This document shows, in pieces, positions 7,433 through 14,958 of a DNA stretch of 64,000 nucleotides. This DNA is from Gemmatimonadota bacterium (GTDB lineage Bacteria > Gemmatimonadota > Gemmatimonadetes > Gemmatimonadales > Gemmatimonadaceae). The notes under the pieces were generated by a model. It did not search any database. It saw nothing but the letters and a program-made list of their open reading frames with translations, and was not told the DNA's origin. Every line of letters begins with the position of its first letter. Position 1 is the first letter of the stretch. The stretch spans positions 13,033 to 77,032 of the forward strand of contig PMEM01000013.1 in assembly GCA_003155795.1 (NCBI GenBank), written 5' to 3'. Made by a program: the position numbers and the translations under genes.

Positions 7433-10195
7433 CTATCGCACTGTTGCAGGCTTCACCACTAGCAGTTCATTGCCGCGCTCATCAATCACCTTCACGGCCA
7501 CCTTGAATTCATGCTTCCCATCGGGTGCGTTGAATGGCGCGCTCGTATCGCCACGAAGGTGCTCCCATACGGAGTCATCGTAGTCGCCCTTCAGCGCGCG
7601 CTTCAGGTTGTCCCACGCAGCCGTCTTCGGAAAAAATACCTGGGTCGCGCGGAAGCAGAGATCGTCATAGTCAGTGTCGAGCATCCAGCAGGGAACATCG
7701 TCACCCTTTTTGTGGTGGACTTCCATAGTAGATGGATCGAATACATCGAGCCCTAGCAGCTTAACCTCGAACTGCGGCGTCTCATTCTTTTTTGCACTCC
7801 TGGCGCTTACCCTGATCTCCGGCTGCCCGCACACCGAAAAGATCTGCGAGGAGCGCATGTTCTTGAGCAGATCGCCCATCATCACATCGGGCGTCATGTT
7901 GACATACGTCGTCGGGATCGTTCCGCGCACGGCTGAGGCTTCGATCAGCTCGCGCGCATTCGGTTGGATCGCGAAGCCAATGACATACAGATGCGTATAT
8001 CCCTTCATGTGCGCTTCTCGCGACGCCTCGAACACCAGCCTGTCGCTCACTGCGCCGTTCTCAGGGCCGAACACAATCGCGACGGGTTTTCCGGATAGCT
8101 GGAGCCGATCACCACGCTGCTCCTCAGCCTCGTCGATTGCATCGGATAGCGTCGGTGACTGTCCCTCACTGGTGGCTGCTACAGTCGCCTCGGCACTTAA
8201 TGACAATGCACGAGCTGGCGGCCGAACACCCTTCAGTGTAACGGACCGATTGCCTCCCAGTTGGATCGTCGGCGATCGACGCAATACCTCAAGCATCCGA
8301 TCCACGAATGATGCGTACGATTCGCCGCTTCCGGAATCTTCTACACCATCTCCGTCGAAATCGACTGGTGTCGGTATGGTAGCCTCGACGCAGAAGGGTC
8401 CCGCGACACGCGTAATGTTCTTCGCGACCTCCGGTCGATCGACCAGTACTTCCTCGGCTGGCGGCTCGTCGTTAGCGATAGACTTGAGAGTGACATGCGG
8501 GATGATACCGCCCATCTCTTCGCCATTGCTATTTTGCCTGCGCCTGTAGACGAAGCCGCCAGCAGGGCCACGATCATCGGCTTTAAGTTCGTACCACGGG
8601 TATGTCGCTGTGATCAAACGTTGGCGCGCGAGCGCGAGTGGAACGCGCGAGGTGTCGATTGTGATCCAGCGTCGGCCCCACTGCTCGGCGACGTATGCGG
8701 TTGTGCCGGATCCACAGGTGGGATCGATGACAAGATCGCCAGGGTCGGTGGTCATAAGCATGCAGCGCTGTATCACGATCGGCTGAGTTTGTACTACGTA
8801 GTGCTTCTTCTCCGCGAAACCTGATGTAACTGTATCCGTCCATACGTTCCCTAGCACGACGGCGGGAAAATCGTCTAAGTAGCGTACGTAACGCAACGAC
8901 TCGCCCATTACAAGGAGACGGTTCTTTCCCGCAAGGTTGCTCAGGCCTTGCAGATCAGTCTTGAACGTTCCCTTTCCCGGTGCGAAGTGCTTCCCGTTCA
9001 GGTAGAAGTCGCGCAAGTCACCGTCGCCAGCAGGGCGTTGGCTCGTAAGGGTGCTGTGCGTAAACACCCGTGATCCGAGGGGTGCCTCGGCGAGTCTCGT
9101 TGCATTTCCATAGTTGACGCGCACGCCGTCTGGATGTTCCGCCCACGTGTACTGCGATGCCCCTTCGCCGCCCGGTGTCTTCGGAAGCAATACTGCGTTG
9201 GTTTTGGTCCGATCCCGGTCCTTTCCATACCAGAGCAGATAGTCCGAAACCGAATTGAGTTCTTCGCTGGACGTGTTGCTAGTCTTAAGGAACGTGATTT
9301 GCGCAACTCCATTCTGAGCCCCGAATACCTCATCCATTACTTCCCTCACGTGGTGCAGATTCTCACCCGAAATCTGCACGAACACGCTCCCACTCGGTGT
9401 GAGCAGATCACGTGCGATCAACAACCGATCACGCAGATAGGTGAGGTATGAGTGGAGCCCCAAGTCCCATGTGTCGCGGTAAGCCTGTACCATTTCTGGT
9501 TCGCGCGTCATATCGGAGTCATCATTGTTCTTCACGTCGCGTTTCCTAACAAACGGCTGGAAATTACTACCGAATTTCACTCCGTACGGTGGATCGATGT
9601 AGATCATCTGCACTTGGCCACCCATCCCTTCATACTTAAGCAGCGAGTTCATCACCACAAGCGAATCGCCTAGGATCATGCGGTTCACCCAATCTTCCCG
9701 GTGCTCGTACGATCGGAGTTGATCGGCGTAATCGTGTTTCGGATCGCCGAACAATTCGAACGCATCGGTTTGCTGATTGCTGCGGTGCCGCTTGACGCTC
9801 TCAAGGATTGCGCGCGTCGAGAGCCGCTCGTGCACGAATAGCGGAAGCGTTGGCACATCGAAAGACAGTCGCTCGGCTTTTCCCGCCCAGTTGAGAAATG
9901 GCCGGGTCATCGCAGCCAGCCGCTTCGCCGCTTCCTGTGCTTCACCAAGATCTTTCGCATCCAGAATCTCGCGAATCAAGGCTTCGCCACGTTCACGCGC
10001 CGGATTCTGCCCGTCCCAGTTCAGCTCGGGGGCGAGCGATGAATCGTATTTGTAGGTCGCTGCCGGCTTCTTCTTCCTGAACTCGCTTTGCACACCGACG
10101 TCGGGACGCATGAGTGCGTCGGCTTCAGGATGGGTGTAGCTCTTCGCCTGCGCTGCGGATGGTGCGGTGGCTTTCTTGGTTCGGCGAGTGGGCAT
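7433..10195 (-). CDS. mod: Type III-like N6-adenine DNA methyltransferase (Mod)
   Basis: This is a beta-class DNA methyltransferase of about 920 residues. The catalytic motif IYIDPPYG (about residues 198-205) comes before the SAM-binding motif IDPTCGSGTT (about 485-494). Between them lies a long target-recognition region. An extra C-terminal part of about 380 residues follows the catalytic core and carries no motif I recognise. DPPY indicates N6-adenine modification. The open frame extends 13 codons upstream, but the ATG at 10195 begins a normal basic leader and is preferred. It is the first gene of the mod-DUF3800-res series and would protect host DNA and direct Res. Confidence 0.87.
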   Translation of the reverse strand: MPTRRTKKATAPSAAQAKSYTHPEADALMRPDVGVQSEFRKKKPAATYKYDSSLAPELNWDGQNPARERGEALIREILDAKDLGEAQEAAKRLAAMTRPFLNWAGKAERLSFDVPTLPLFVHERLSTRAILESVKRHRSNQQTDAFELFGDPKHDYADQLRSYEHREDWVNRMILGDSLVVMNSLLKYEGMGGQVQMIYIDPPYGVKFGSNFQPFVRKRDVKNNDDSDMTREPEMVQAYRDTWDLGLHSYLTYLRDRLLIARDLLTPSGSVFVQISGENLHHVREVMDEVFGAQNGVAQITFLKTSNTSSEELNSVSDYLLWYGKDRDRTKTNAVLLPKTPGGEGASQYTWAEHPDGVRVNYGNATRLAEAPLGSRVFTHSTLTSQRPAGDGDLRDFYLNGKHFAPGKGTFKTDLQGLSNLAGKNRLLVMGESLRYVRYLDDFPAVVLGNVWTDTVTSGFAEKKHYVVQTQPIVIQRCMLMTTDPGDLVIDPTCGSGTTAYVAEQWGRRWITIDTSRVPLALARQRLITATYPWYELKADDRGPAGGFVYRRRQNSNGEEMGGIIPHVTLKSIANDEPPAEEVLVDRPEVAKNITRVAGPFCVEATIPTPVDFDGDGVEDSGSGESYASFVDRMLEVLRRSPTIQLGGNRSVTLKGVRPPARALSLSAEATVAATSEGQSPTLSDAIDEAEEQRGDRLQLSGKPVAIVFGPENGAVSDRLVFEASREAHMKGYTHLYVIGFAIQPNARELIEASAVRGTIPTTYVNMTPDVMMGDLLKNMRSSQIFSVCGQPEIRVSARSAKKNETPQFEVKLLGLDVFDPSTMEVHHKKGDDVPCWMLDTDYDDLCFRATQVFFPKTAAWDNLKRALKGDYDDSVWEHLRGDTSAPFNAPDGKHEFKVAVKVIDERGNELLVVKPATVR

Positions 10196-10352
10196 TCGTG
10201 ATTTGTCTGTGCAATGACGTACTGAAAGGATCAAAAAGCATCAACGTTAGAGATGCTCGAGGAGAATGTACCGCTCATGTGCGAAGGTTCAATATCCTTG
10301 GGAATACTCGAGTTTAGCTCCGCACACGAGTGAGGACGAGCTGGTTGCTTTA

Positions 10353-10390
10353 CGTCCGGCGAGGACCCCACTCGGAGCGCTAGCCGGACG
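10353..10390. repeat. 8-bp-arm inverted repeat upstream of mod
   Basis: CGTCCGGC (10353-10360) and GCCGGACG (10383-10390) form a perfect inverted repeat with a 22-base spacer. It lies in the roughly 290-bp gap between the Abi-alpha stop and the mod start. It could be a regulatory dyad for mod or a weak terminator after the Abi-alpha gene. I see no gene in the gap. Confidence 0.35.
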
Positions 10391-10486
10391 CAAGGCACTT
10401 GCTTTGACTCCGAACCAACGTGGAATACAACATCGTGAGTAAGCCTCTTGGGCAAATCCGCTCATGTGAGAGCCGACTGTCGCGGC

Positions 10487-11341
10487 TTATCCAGTCGGAA
10501 CGTCGACGCACCCTGCACAAAATTGCAGGCCGAAGTCGGTGATTTCCAAGTCCCAGTAGTCATAGTACCAGCAGTCGCGATCCTTTATGTCCATCCGCGC
10601 AATGAGCGGTAGCAGTTCACTCGTCACACGTTGTCGCTCTTCTTCTGTCGGCATCCCGCCGAAACGGGCGTCGGTCACAGCAATTGTCGCACTTTCTGTG
10701 AATGAAGCATACGTCGCGTTCGAAACCAATGTTGTCTGGTCTCTATCGTTGCGCCGTACCAAACCGAGTCGAGCGACGTTGTCTACGTAGCTTGAGAGAA
10801 GCTCGGGGTGATCAAATCCCGCAACGCCTGTGAGTGTTGAGTAAAGTGGGATGTCTTCGCGCTTTGTGGTGGGACCACCAGTCAATGAGCCATCCACGCC
10901 AATGGTTAACCCTGGGTAAAGTGGGCGCAGATGAAAAGTCGACACGAGGCGTGCTTCATCCGGTGTTAACTGGCTGATAATATCCACAAATGCAGGATGC
11001 GCATATCGCGCCGTGTCCGCATCCATAGCCGTTGCAAGCAGCTTTGCATACATCTCACGTAGCGTGGGATTCGACGCAGCAAAGCGCGCCGCTTCCATCG
11101 CGGGGCCAGCAATATTTGCAGCGGGCTGAATGCGCCGCCCGGGAGGTATCGAGTCAAGGCGCTCTGCAACTGAGAGTGCTATCTGGTCAAAGACGTGATT
11201 TGCCCCAGCAATCGCAGCCTGGACGGGTCGCACAAGGAGGCGCGTGATATCCTCTAAGGTCCCGCCCACGAGCTTCGCGCTCGGGCTAATGAGATCGCTA
11301 TAAACCTGGACCGTTAGTTTCGTCGGATCGTTGTGTGTCAT
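10487..11341 (-). CDS. Abi-alpha (DUF4393) family protein
   Basis: This 284-residue protein has the Abi-alpha/DUF4393 core. SPSAKLVGGTLEDITRLL and an amphipathic segment come first (residues about 19-60), followed by ERLDSIPPGRRIQPAANIAG. The signature MYAKLLATAMDADTARYAHP with FVDIISQLTPDEARLV follows (about 98-135). The family is linked with abortive infection; its biochemical activity is unknown. It lies upstream of mod on the same strand with a gap of about 290 bp, so it may or may not share the transcript. The placement extends the defence island to about 11.3 kb. Confidence 0.78.
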   Translation of the reverse strand: MTHNDPTKLTVQVYSDLISPSAKLVGGTLEDITRLLVRPVQAAIAGANHVFDQIALSVAERLDSIPPGRRIQPAANIAGPAMEAARFAASNPTLREMYAKLLATAMDADTARYAHPAFVDIISQLTPDEARLVSTFHLRPLYPGLTIGVDGSLTGGPTTKREDIPLYSTLTGVAGFDHPELLSSYVDNVARLGLVRRNDRDQTTLVSNATYASFTESATIAVTDARFGGMPTEEERQRVTSELLPLIARMDIKDRDCWYYDYWDLEITDFGLQFCAGCVDVPTG

Positions 11342-11541
11342 CCTCGTCTGCGTCTATTAGATGGAACGATGAATTGAATTTTCTGACGTGCACCGCGCGA
11401 CACGCACTTCGCCTTCCGCGTTCACACCGAGATCGTCCAGTTAATCACGGTCACCCGCGCATCGGCTGACCGGACGCGTCGAGCGGATAGCTCGGTGCGT
11501 GTCACCATGGATACCCCTGCTAAACTTTCACCAGGGATGGC

Positions 11542-12108
11542 TCATCGTCTAGGCGGACCGTCGATGGCGAGTCCCGTCAGCAGCAATTCCAGCATCCCCT
11601 CTGCCATCTCCCGCCTAGCCTCCGACCAAGCCCCATCACGACTCTGCCTCCCTCCCAACCCCTCGTCTATAAACTCCCCCACCAACCCATGCACCATCGC
11701 CGCGAGTGCTAACCCGAAATCCTCCGGATCTCCCTCCCGCACCACTCCCGCCGTCTGCGCATCCGCGATCGGCGTCACCAACACCTCGAACGCCGTCATC
11801 TTGATCGCCGCCAGTTGCGCGTAGGCCTGACTGCTCGAGTGCGGAATCTCCCCCGCCTGGAACGTCTCGTCGTAGAATTCCAGCGGTCGCGCCAGCCGGT
11901 GGCTGAACAGCACTCTATATAGATCGGGGTTCTGGACGCCGAAGCCCACATATCGCAGCCCGATCTCCACGATCCGCACCCGTGGGTCGCTCTCCACCGG
12001 CGTCCGTTCCATCTCCACGATCAGCTCGCCGAACCCTTCCTCCGCGATCCAGGCCAGCAGCTCCGGCAGGCCGTGAGCGAAGTGGCGGTACGGCGCCGCG
12101 GATGACAA
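11542..12108 (-). CDS. TetR/AcrR-family regulator (WHG domain), start codon uncertain
   Basis: The open frame from a TTG at 12108 gives 188 residues beginning SSAAPYRHFAHG, which is the recognition-helix end of a TetR DNA-binding domain. A WHG-type ligand domain follows. The missing helices are readable in frame upstream: codons from 12228 encode DTKRAIAREARRILDADG and LSVRAAAKAAG. No ATG, GTG or TTG lies between that point and an in-frame TAA at 12229-12231. Either a rare start (ACG, ATC or ATT) is used or the start was lost and the gene is a recent pseudogene. A palindrome at 12257-12277 lies just upstream and fits TetR autoregulation. Confidence 0.68.
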   Translation of the reverse strand: MSSAAPYRHFAHGLPELLAWIAEEGFGELIVEMERTPVESDPRVRIVEIGLRYVGFGVQNPDLYRVLFSHRLARPLEFYDETFQAGEIPHSSSQAYAQLAAIKMTAFEVLVTPIADAQTAGVVREGDPEDFGLALAAMVHGLVGEFIDEGLGGRQSRDGAWSEARREMAEGMLELLLTGLAIDGPPRR

Positions 12109-12256
12109 GCCCGCAGCCTTCGCCGCCGCCCGGACACTTAGCCCATCCAGACCATCCGCGTCCAGAATCCGCCGAGCCTCCCGGGCGATCGCCCGCTTCG
12201 TATCCTGCTCGTCCGGCGGAGTCGAGTTTTAACGGAATTGGCGGCGGGTTTATTCC

Positions 12257-12286
12257 CCTAGATAACTAGTCTCTAGGATATATATT
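12257..12286 (+). promoter_or_regulatory. Palindromic operator and -10 element between tetR and the toxin stub
   Basis: CCTAGA (12257-12262) and TCTAGG (12272-12277) are perfect inverted arms around a centre that includes ACTAGT, a TetR-sized 21-bp site. TATATT at 12281-12286 lies 6 bases before the ATG at 12293, so a transcript from it would be nearly leaderless. No good -35 hexamer was found. It may serve the divergent TetR gene, the TA remnant, or both. Confidence 0.45.
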
Positions 12287-12292
12287 CCTTCT

Positions 12293-12391
12293 ATGGCATG
12301 TGAAGTGGCGGGGACTGACGCATTTACCGACTGGTTCGCTGCCCTGGATGAGGACGAGAAGGAATCCGTTATAGCGGCGGTCGATCTACAC
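12293..12391 (+). pseudogene. N-terminal stub of a HigB/RelE-like toxin
   Basis: The first 31 or so codons encode EVAGTDAFTDWFAALDEDEK and ESVIAAVDL. This is the characteristic N-terminus of small HigB/Gp49-type toxins paired with XRE antitoxins. The reading then changes to unrelated HQPIQPRTQHGQA, and the antitoxin ATG follows at 12417. The normal 100-120-residue toxin body, including its catalytic beta-sheet, is absent. The simplest explanation is an internal deletion removing most of the toxin while leaving the promoter and antitoxin. Confidence 0.7.
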
Positions 12392-12416
12392 CAACCAATC
12401 CAACCACGGACACAAC

Positions 12417-12734
12417 ATGGCCAAGCCATGGAAAGAAATCAAAGGAACGGCATCCGCCGAAACGCGAGCGCGAGCTGCCAAGCGCACTCAATCCATGCTC
12501 GAAGGTCTGCCGCTCGCTGACCTGCGTCGTGCACGCGAGCTATCACAGACTACACTCGCCGAGGCGCTTGAGGCTACACAGCCGGAGGTTTCTAAAATTG
12601 AACGCAGGACGGACCTCTACGTGAGTACACTAAGGCGGTACATAGAGGCAATGGGTGGTGAGCTCGAAATCGTAGCGCGTTTTCCAGACGGAGATGTCCG
12701 AATCAATCAGTTCGAAGAACTGGCGAAAGCGTGA
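12417..12734 (+). CDS. XRE-family antitoxin (orphaned)
   Basis: This 105-residue protein has the lead VLEGLPLADLRRARELSQ-like pattern (residues about 28-45) and the HTH TTLAEALEATQPEVSKIE (about 45-62). A YVSTLRRYIEAMGGELEIVARFPDG tail follows. This is the usual antitoxin of HigB/RelE-like two-gene loci. It appears complete and in frame. Its toxin partner just upstream is only a stub, so it is now an orphan that could still repress its own promoter or neutralise related toxins elsewhere. Confidence 0.82.
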   Translation: MAKPWKEIKGTASAETRARAAKRTQSMLEGLPLADLRRARELSQTTLAEALEATQPEVSKIERRTDLYVSTLRRYIEAMGGELEIVARFPDGDVRINQFEELAKA

Positions 12735-12867
12735 CGGTCACAGTTGTCTTACTTGTCAATCGCTCCTTTCACGGACAGCAGATAGTCTGAAGGTGAACGC
12801 GTAATACATCCTCCGCGCCGTATTTACGACTGCATCACCGGCCACGTCGACGCTAAGATATACGATC

Positions 12868-13194
12868 TCAGTCTTCGGCCGTGGCGCGTTCGAGAATTCG
12901 GGCGACCCACTGGTTCATGGACACACCTTCTCGCACTGCTGCACCCGCAACTCGGCTGTGAATCTCCGGTGTTACGCGCACGACGAATTTTCCCGATACC
13001 GGCCGTTCCGGGTCTTCGTGGCGCTTCGCGCAGTAAGCGAGGTAGTCCTCGATCGACTCGCGAAACGCTTTTTTCAAGCCGGATACAGATCGCCCCTGGA
13101 ACGTGACTACGTCGCGAAGGTTTGCAATCTCGCCGTGAAATAGATTCGCCTCGTCATCATACTCGACGGTCGCGACATACTCCTTGTACTTCAT
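12868..13194 (-). CDS. hicB: HicB-family antitoxin
   Basis: This 108-residue protein begins MKYKEYVATVEYDDEANL, has the FHGEIANLRDVVTFQGRSV core of the HicB partial RNase H fold, and SGLKKAFRESIEDYLAYC. It ends with a ribbon-helix-helix-like GKFVVRVTPEIHSRVAGAA and MNQWVARIL. The ATG at 13194 overlaps the TGA of the hicA remnant (ATGA), the coupling typical of hicAB. An in-frame ATG at 13206 is possible. The antitoxin is intact, whereas its toxin is internally deleted. Confidence 0.85.
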   Translation of the reverse strand: MKYKEYVATVEYDDEANLFHGEIANLRDVVTFQGRSVSGLKKAFRESIEDYLAYCAKRHEDPERPVSGKFVVRVTPEIHSRVAGAAVREGVSMNQWVARILERATAED

Positions 13195-13331
13195 TGTGGT
13201 GGGCATGCCAATACGTCTCCCGTCCGTACGCTTGCATGACAGCGCGACCCGATATCGCTCCAACGCACGTTTGCATGAACGGGCTGCGCGAAGATGTCGC
13301 GCAGAGTTTCGGCGTGCTTACGCTTGCTCAT
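13191..13331 (-). pseudogene. hicA: HicA toxin remnant (internally deleted)
   Basis: A 46-codon frame starts MSKRKHAETLRDIFAQPVHA then NVRWSDIG, an exact family-type HicA N-terminus. It continues with unrelated SRCHASVRTGDVLACPPQ and stops. A normal HicA has about 80-90 residues. The segment with the conserved active-site histidine and the C-terminal strands is gone. Just upstream of hicB, another frame reads YRVALS, which may be a shifted trace of the family's SRV-x-VAL strand. The start, promoter and overlap with hicB remain. Confidence 0.72.
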
Positions 13332-13364
13332 CGAGACTTCCCCGCCCCTGCCCGTAATATTGAT

Positions 13365-13395
13365 GGATGATACTAGAGGATGATACTATCGTCAA
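13365..13395 (-). promoter_or_regulatory. hicAB promoter with tandem operator repeats
   Basis: On the minus strand, TTGACG (13395-13390), a 17-base spacer and TATCAT (13372-13367) make a good sigma-70-type promoter. It is overlapped by two direct repeats of the plus-strand sequence GGATGATACTA (13365-13375 and 13378-13388, 13-bp period). HicB commonly represses its own promoter, and the repeats suit two bound dimers. The promoter seems preserved although the toxin is broken. Confidence 0.6.
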
Positions 13396-13535
13396 CAGCC
13401 GAAGGAAGGACGCGGACAGGCGAGTGGTGCGCGGGTGAGTATCGCGCTGCCGGGTTCACCATCGGCGCATCGGCGAACGACGGGCATCGCCAATCCAGTG
13501 CGGAGTCCGTCCCCACTCCGTCCCTGTTTTGTGCG

Positions 13536-13617
13536 TATACTTCTTATGGATCTGACATCGGGCATCGACCCGACAGTAGGATCCATCGGGCCCGGGGAAA
13601 CTCGGGCCCTTTCTTTA
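13536..13617 (+). ncRNA. Candidate orphan small RNA with a terminal hairpin
   Basis: This gene-free stretch has a -10-like TATACT (13536-13541). A hairpin follows, with outer arms ATGGATC (13546-13552) and GATCCAT (13580-13586) and inner pairs CGGG/CCCG. A strong terminator comes immediately after. No convincing -35 is seen and the RNA matches no family I know. About 70 nt would be transcribed. This is inference from structure alone. Confidence 0.3.
13588..13616 (+). terminator. Intrinsic terminator with no upstream gene
   Basis: GGGCCCG (13588-13594) pairs perfectly with CGGGCCC (13603-13609) across an 8-base loop, followed by TTTCTTT. It is oriented for plus-strand transcription, but no plus-strand gene ends nearby. 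On the minus strand there is no T-run. The remaining part of the 13.4-13.95 kb gap holds the hairpin repeat at 13748-13830 and no supported gene. Confidence 0.6.
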
Positions 13618-13747
13618 TCCCGTCATACTCGCACGATACCCTGCCGGTCGGTGCTGCTTGCCACCTTGCATAGAACGGGATCCAGCCGATCGAAGTAATT
13701 CCTTCCGCCTTTGCGGTGTACGTAGCCACTCGGCGAAAGCTTCTGTG

Positions 13748-13830
13748 CGAAAGTGGGGTCAGAGTGAACCTTCGTGACGTCAATAGATCGCGTTGATCGA
13801 GAGAAGTTCACTCTGACCCCACTTCCTTCC
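13748..13830. repeat. 83-bp hairpin repeat, copy 1
   Basis: This 83-bp sequence recurs without change at 15388-15470. Perfect 19-base arms at 13751-13769 and 13806-13824 (beginning AAGTGGGGTCAG) enclose a 36-base loop. Large GC-rich hairpins of this style occur in families of REP-like elements mobilised by Y1/RAYT transposases (established for other genomes); no such transposase is in this window. The repeat also creates false reading frames beginning MTSRRFTLTPLS. Confidence 0.85.
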
Positions 13831-13953
13831 TGGACCTTCCGGGTCCACCCGCGGTATCTCGATACGATGCGATCGCCCGCGTCGTCGGGGAATTGTTGGC
13901 GTGGCTGATCAGCCTCGGCTTTCCGCCAGAGTAATAAGCAATCGAGATGCCGC

Positions 13954-14898
13954 GTGATGCAACCGAAGACGACAGATCTGCGACATCGTGGCGAACCACA
14001 GCGAGCGGTTGCGACGGTGGATGCAGAATTGGATTCGACGGTTCCGCGGCAGCCACGGGCAGCAGCGACGCGGTTCGCCTGGCTGATACGACGCCATCCC
14101 GTGCGAGCATCCTGGTCCCAGCTCATCGCCGCGGTACTCACCGTCGCCGCGATCATGGCGATCCTGCAGCAGGTCGTTCCGCTCTACCACGATCAGCGAG
14201 GTACATCTCGCGCCGTCGAGACGAGGCCGCATGTACTCATCGCCTTCCTCGTGCCCGCGCACCCGCTGCCAGTGATGCGCTCACCGTCGCGAACCCCCGA
14301 GCGCGCGTTCCAGACGCCGCATCGGCAGGCTCCTGCCAGTGTCGCGCCCATAGCGGTCACACCGGCGCTTCCGTTGTCACGGCCCGCCGAGCCCGCGGTG
14401 CCACAGTCCCCAGAAGTCGTGACGCCGCCTGGCACGACCGTACCACGGACCGGGAGCGCGTCGCCCACGCGCCGCGCGGTGGGTCCCCGCCAGGTGCGGG
14501 CGGGGGTATCGACCGAGCGTCCGCTCACCGCTGCCGAACGCGACTCTGTGCTCGCGCAGCTTTCATCGGATGTGCCGAAGCTGGCGAAGACGTTGCAACC
14601 CACGCAGGCAGACAGGGATTCGATTCTCCGCGAGCAGTCACGACTCGACAGGGTCGCACGTGACCAGCACCGCCCGGCGATGCTGCAGATGCCGGTTGGA
14701 AGCTTCCCCCTCCCGTTCCCGTTCTTTTCCTACTCCGGGTCGCCCGAGCAGCAACTTCGGGACAGCATCCTGAACGCGGACATCCAGGCGCGGATCGCCC
14801 GCATCCTCAAGCGCGGGCGAGCGAAGCGGGACTCGCTCCGTCGTGCCGATTCTCTCGCGAAGGCCAGGCGGGAAACAGGGGTCGGAGTACACTTTTAA
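13954..14898 (+). CDS. Proline-rich single-span membrane protein, unknown function
   Basis: This 314-residue open frame has a basic N-terminus, one transmembrane segment (SWSQLIAAVLTVAAIMAIL, about residues 53-71) and a long Pro/Ala/Thr-rich extracytoplasmic part. Two conserved-looking charged helices follow, LTAAERDSVLAQLSSDVP and DIQARIARILKRGRAKRDSL. I do not recognise a family. The last codons (ETGVGVHF) and the stop lie inside the hairpin element at 14871-14948, so the original C-terminus has probably been replaced. The ATG at 13954 has no strong RBS. An overlapping frame at 13947-14663 is considered a shadow. Confidence 0.55.
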   Translation: MMQPKTTDLRHRGEPQRAVATVDAELDSTVPRQPRAAATRFAWLIRRHPVRASWSQLIAAVLTVAAIMAILQQVVPLYHDQRGTSRAVETRPHVLIAFLVPAHPLPVMRSPSRTPERAFQTPHRQAPASVAPIAVTPALPLSRPAEPAVPQSPEVVTPPGTTVPRTGSASPTRRAVGPRQVRAGVSTERPLTAAERDSVLAQLSSDVPKLAKTLQPTQADRDSILREQSRLDRVARDQHRPAMLQMPVGSFPLPFPFFSYSGSPEQQLRDSILNADIQARIARILKRGRAKRDSLRRADSLAKARRETGVGVHF

Positions 14899-14948
14899 GC
14901 GATCCCCCGACGCTCGGAGCCGGAGAAAAGTACGCCGACCCCTGTTTC
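14871..14948. repeat. Hairpin repeat related in style to the 83-bp repeat
   Basis: Imperfect inverted arms at 14871-14896 and 14925-14948 carry the core GAAACAGGGGTCGG and its complement. It lies exactly between the convergent 3' ends of the proline-rich protein gene and the ST7-like fragment, and supplies the stop codon of the former. It could act as a bidirectional terminator, but is best seen as another short mobile hairpin of the same class. Confidence 0.7.
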
Positions 14949-14958
14949 CTCCCTGGTG

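Noticed and set aside
7674-8549. 291-codon open frame antisense to mod
   Set aside because: It is a Ser-rich shadow of the methyltransferase coding strand without an RBS or recognisable domain.
13544-13783. Minus-strand frame beginning MTSRRFTLTPLS, also seen at 14638-15423
   Set aside because: The shared beginning is just the 83-bp repeat being translated; the following part of the first frame has no family match.
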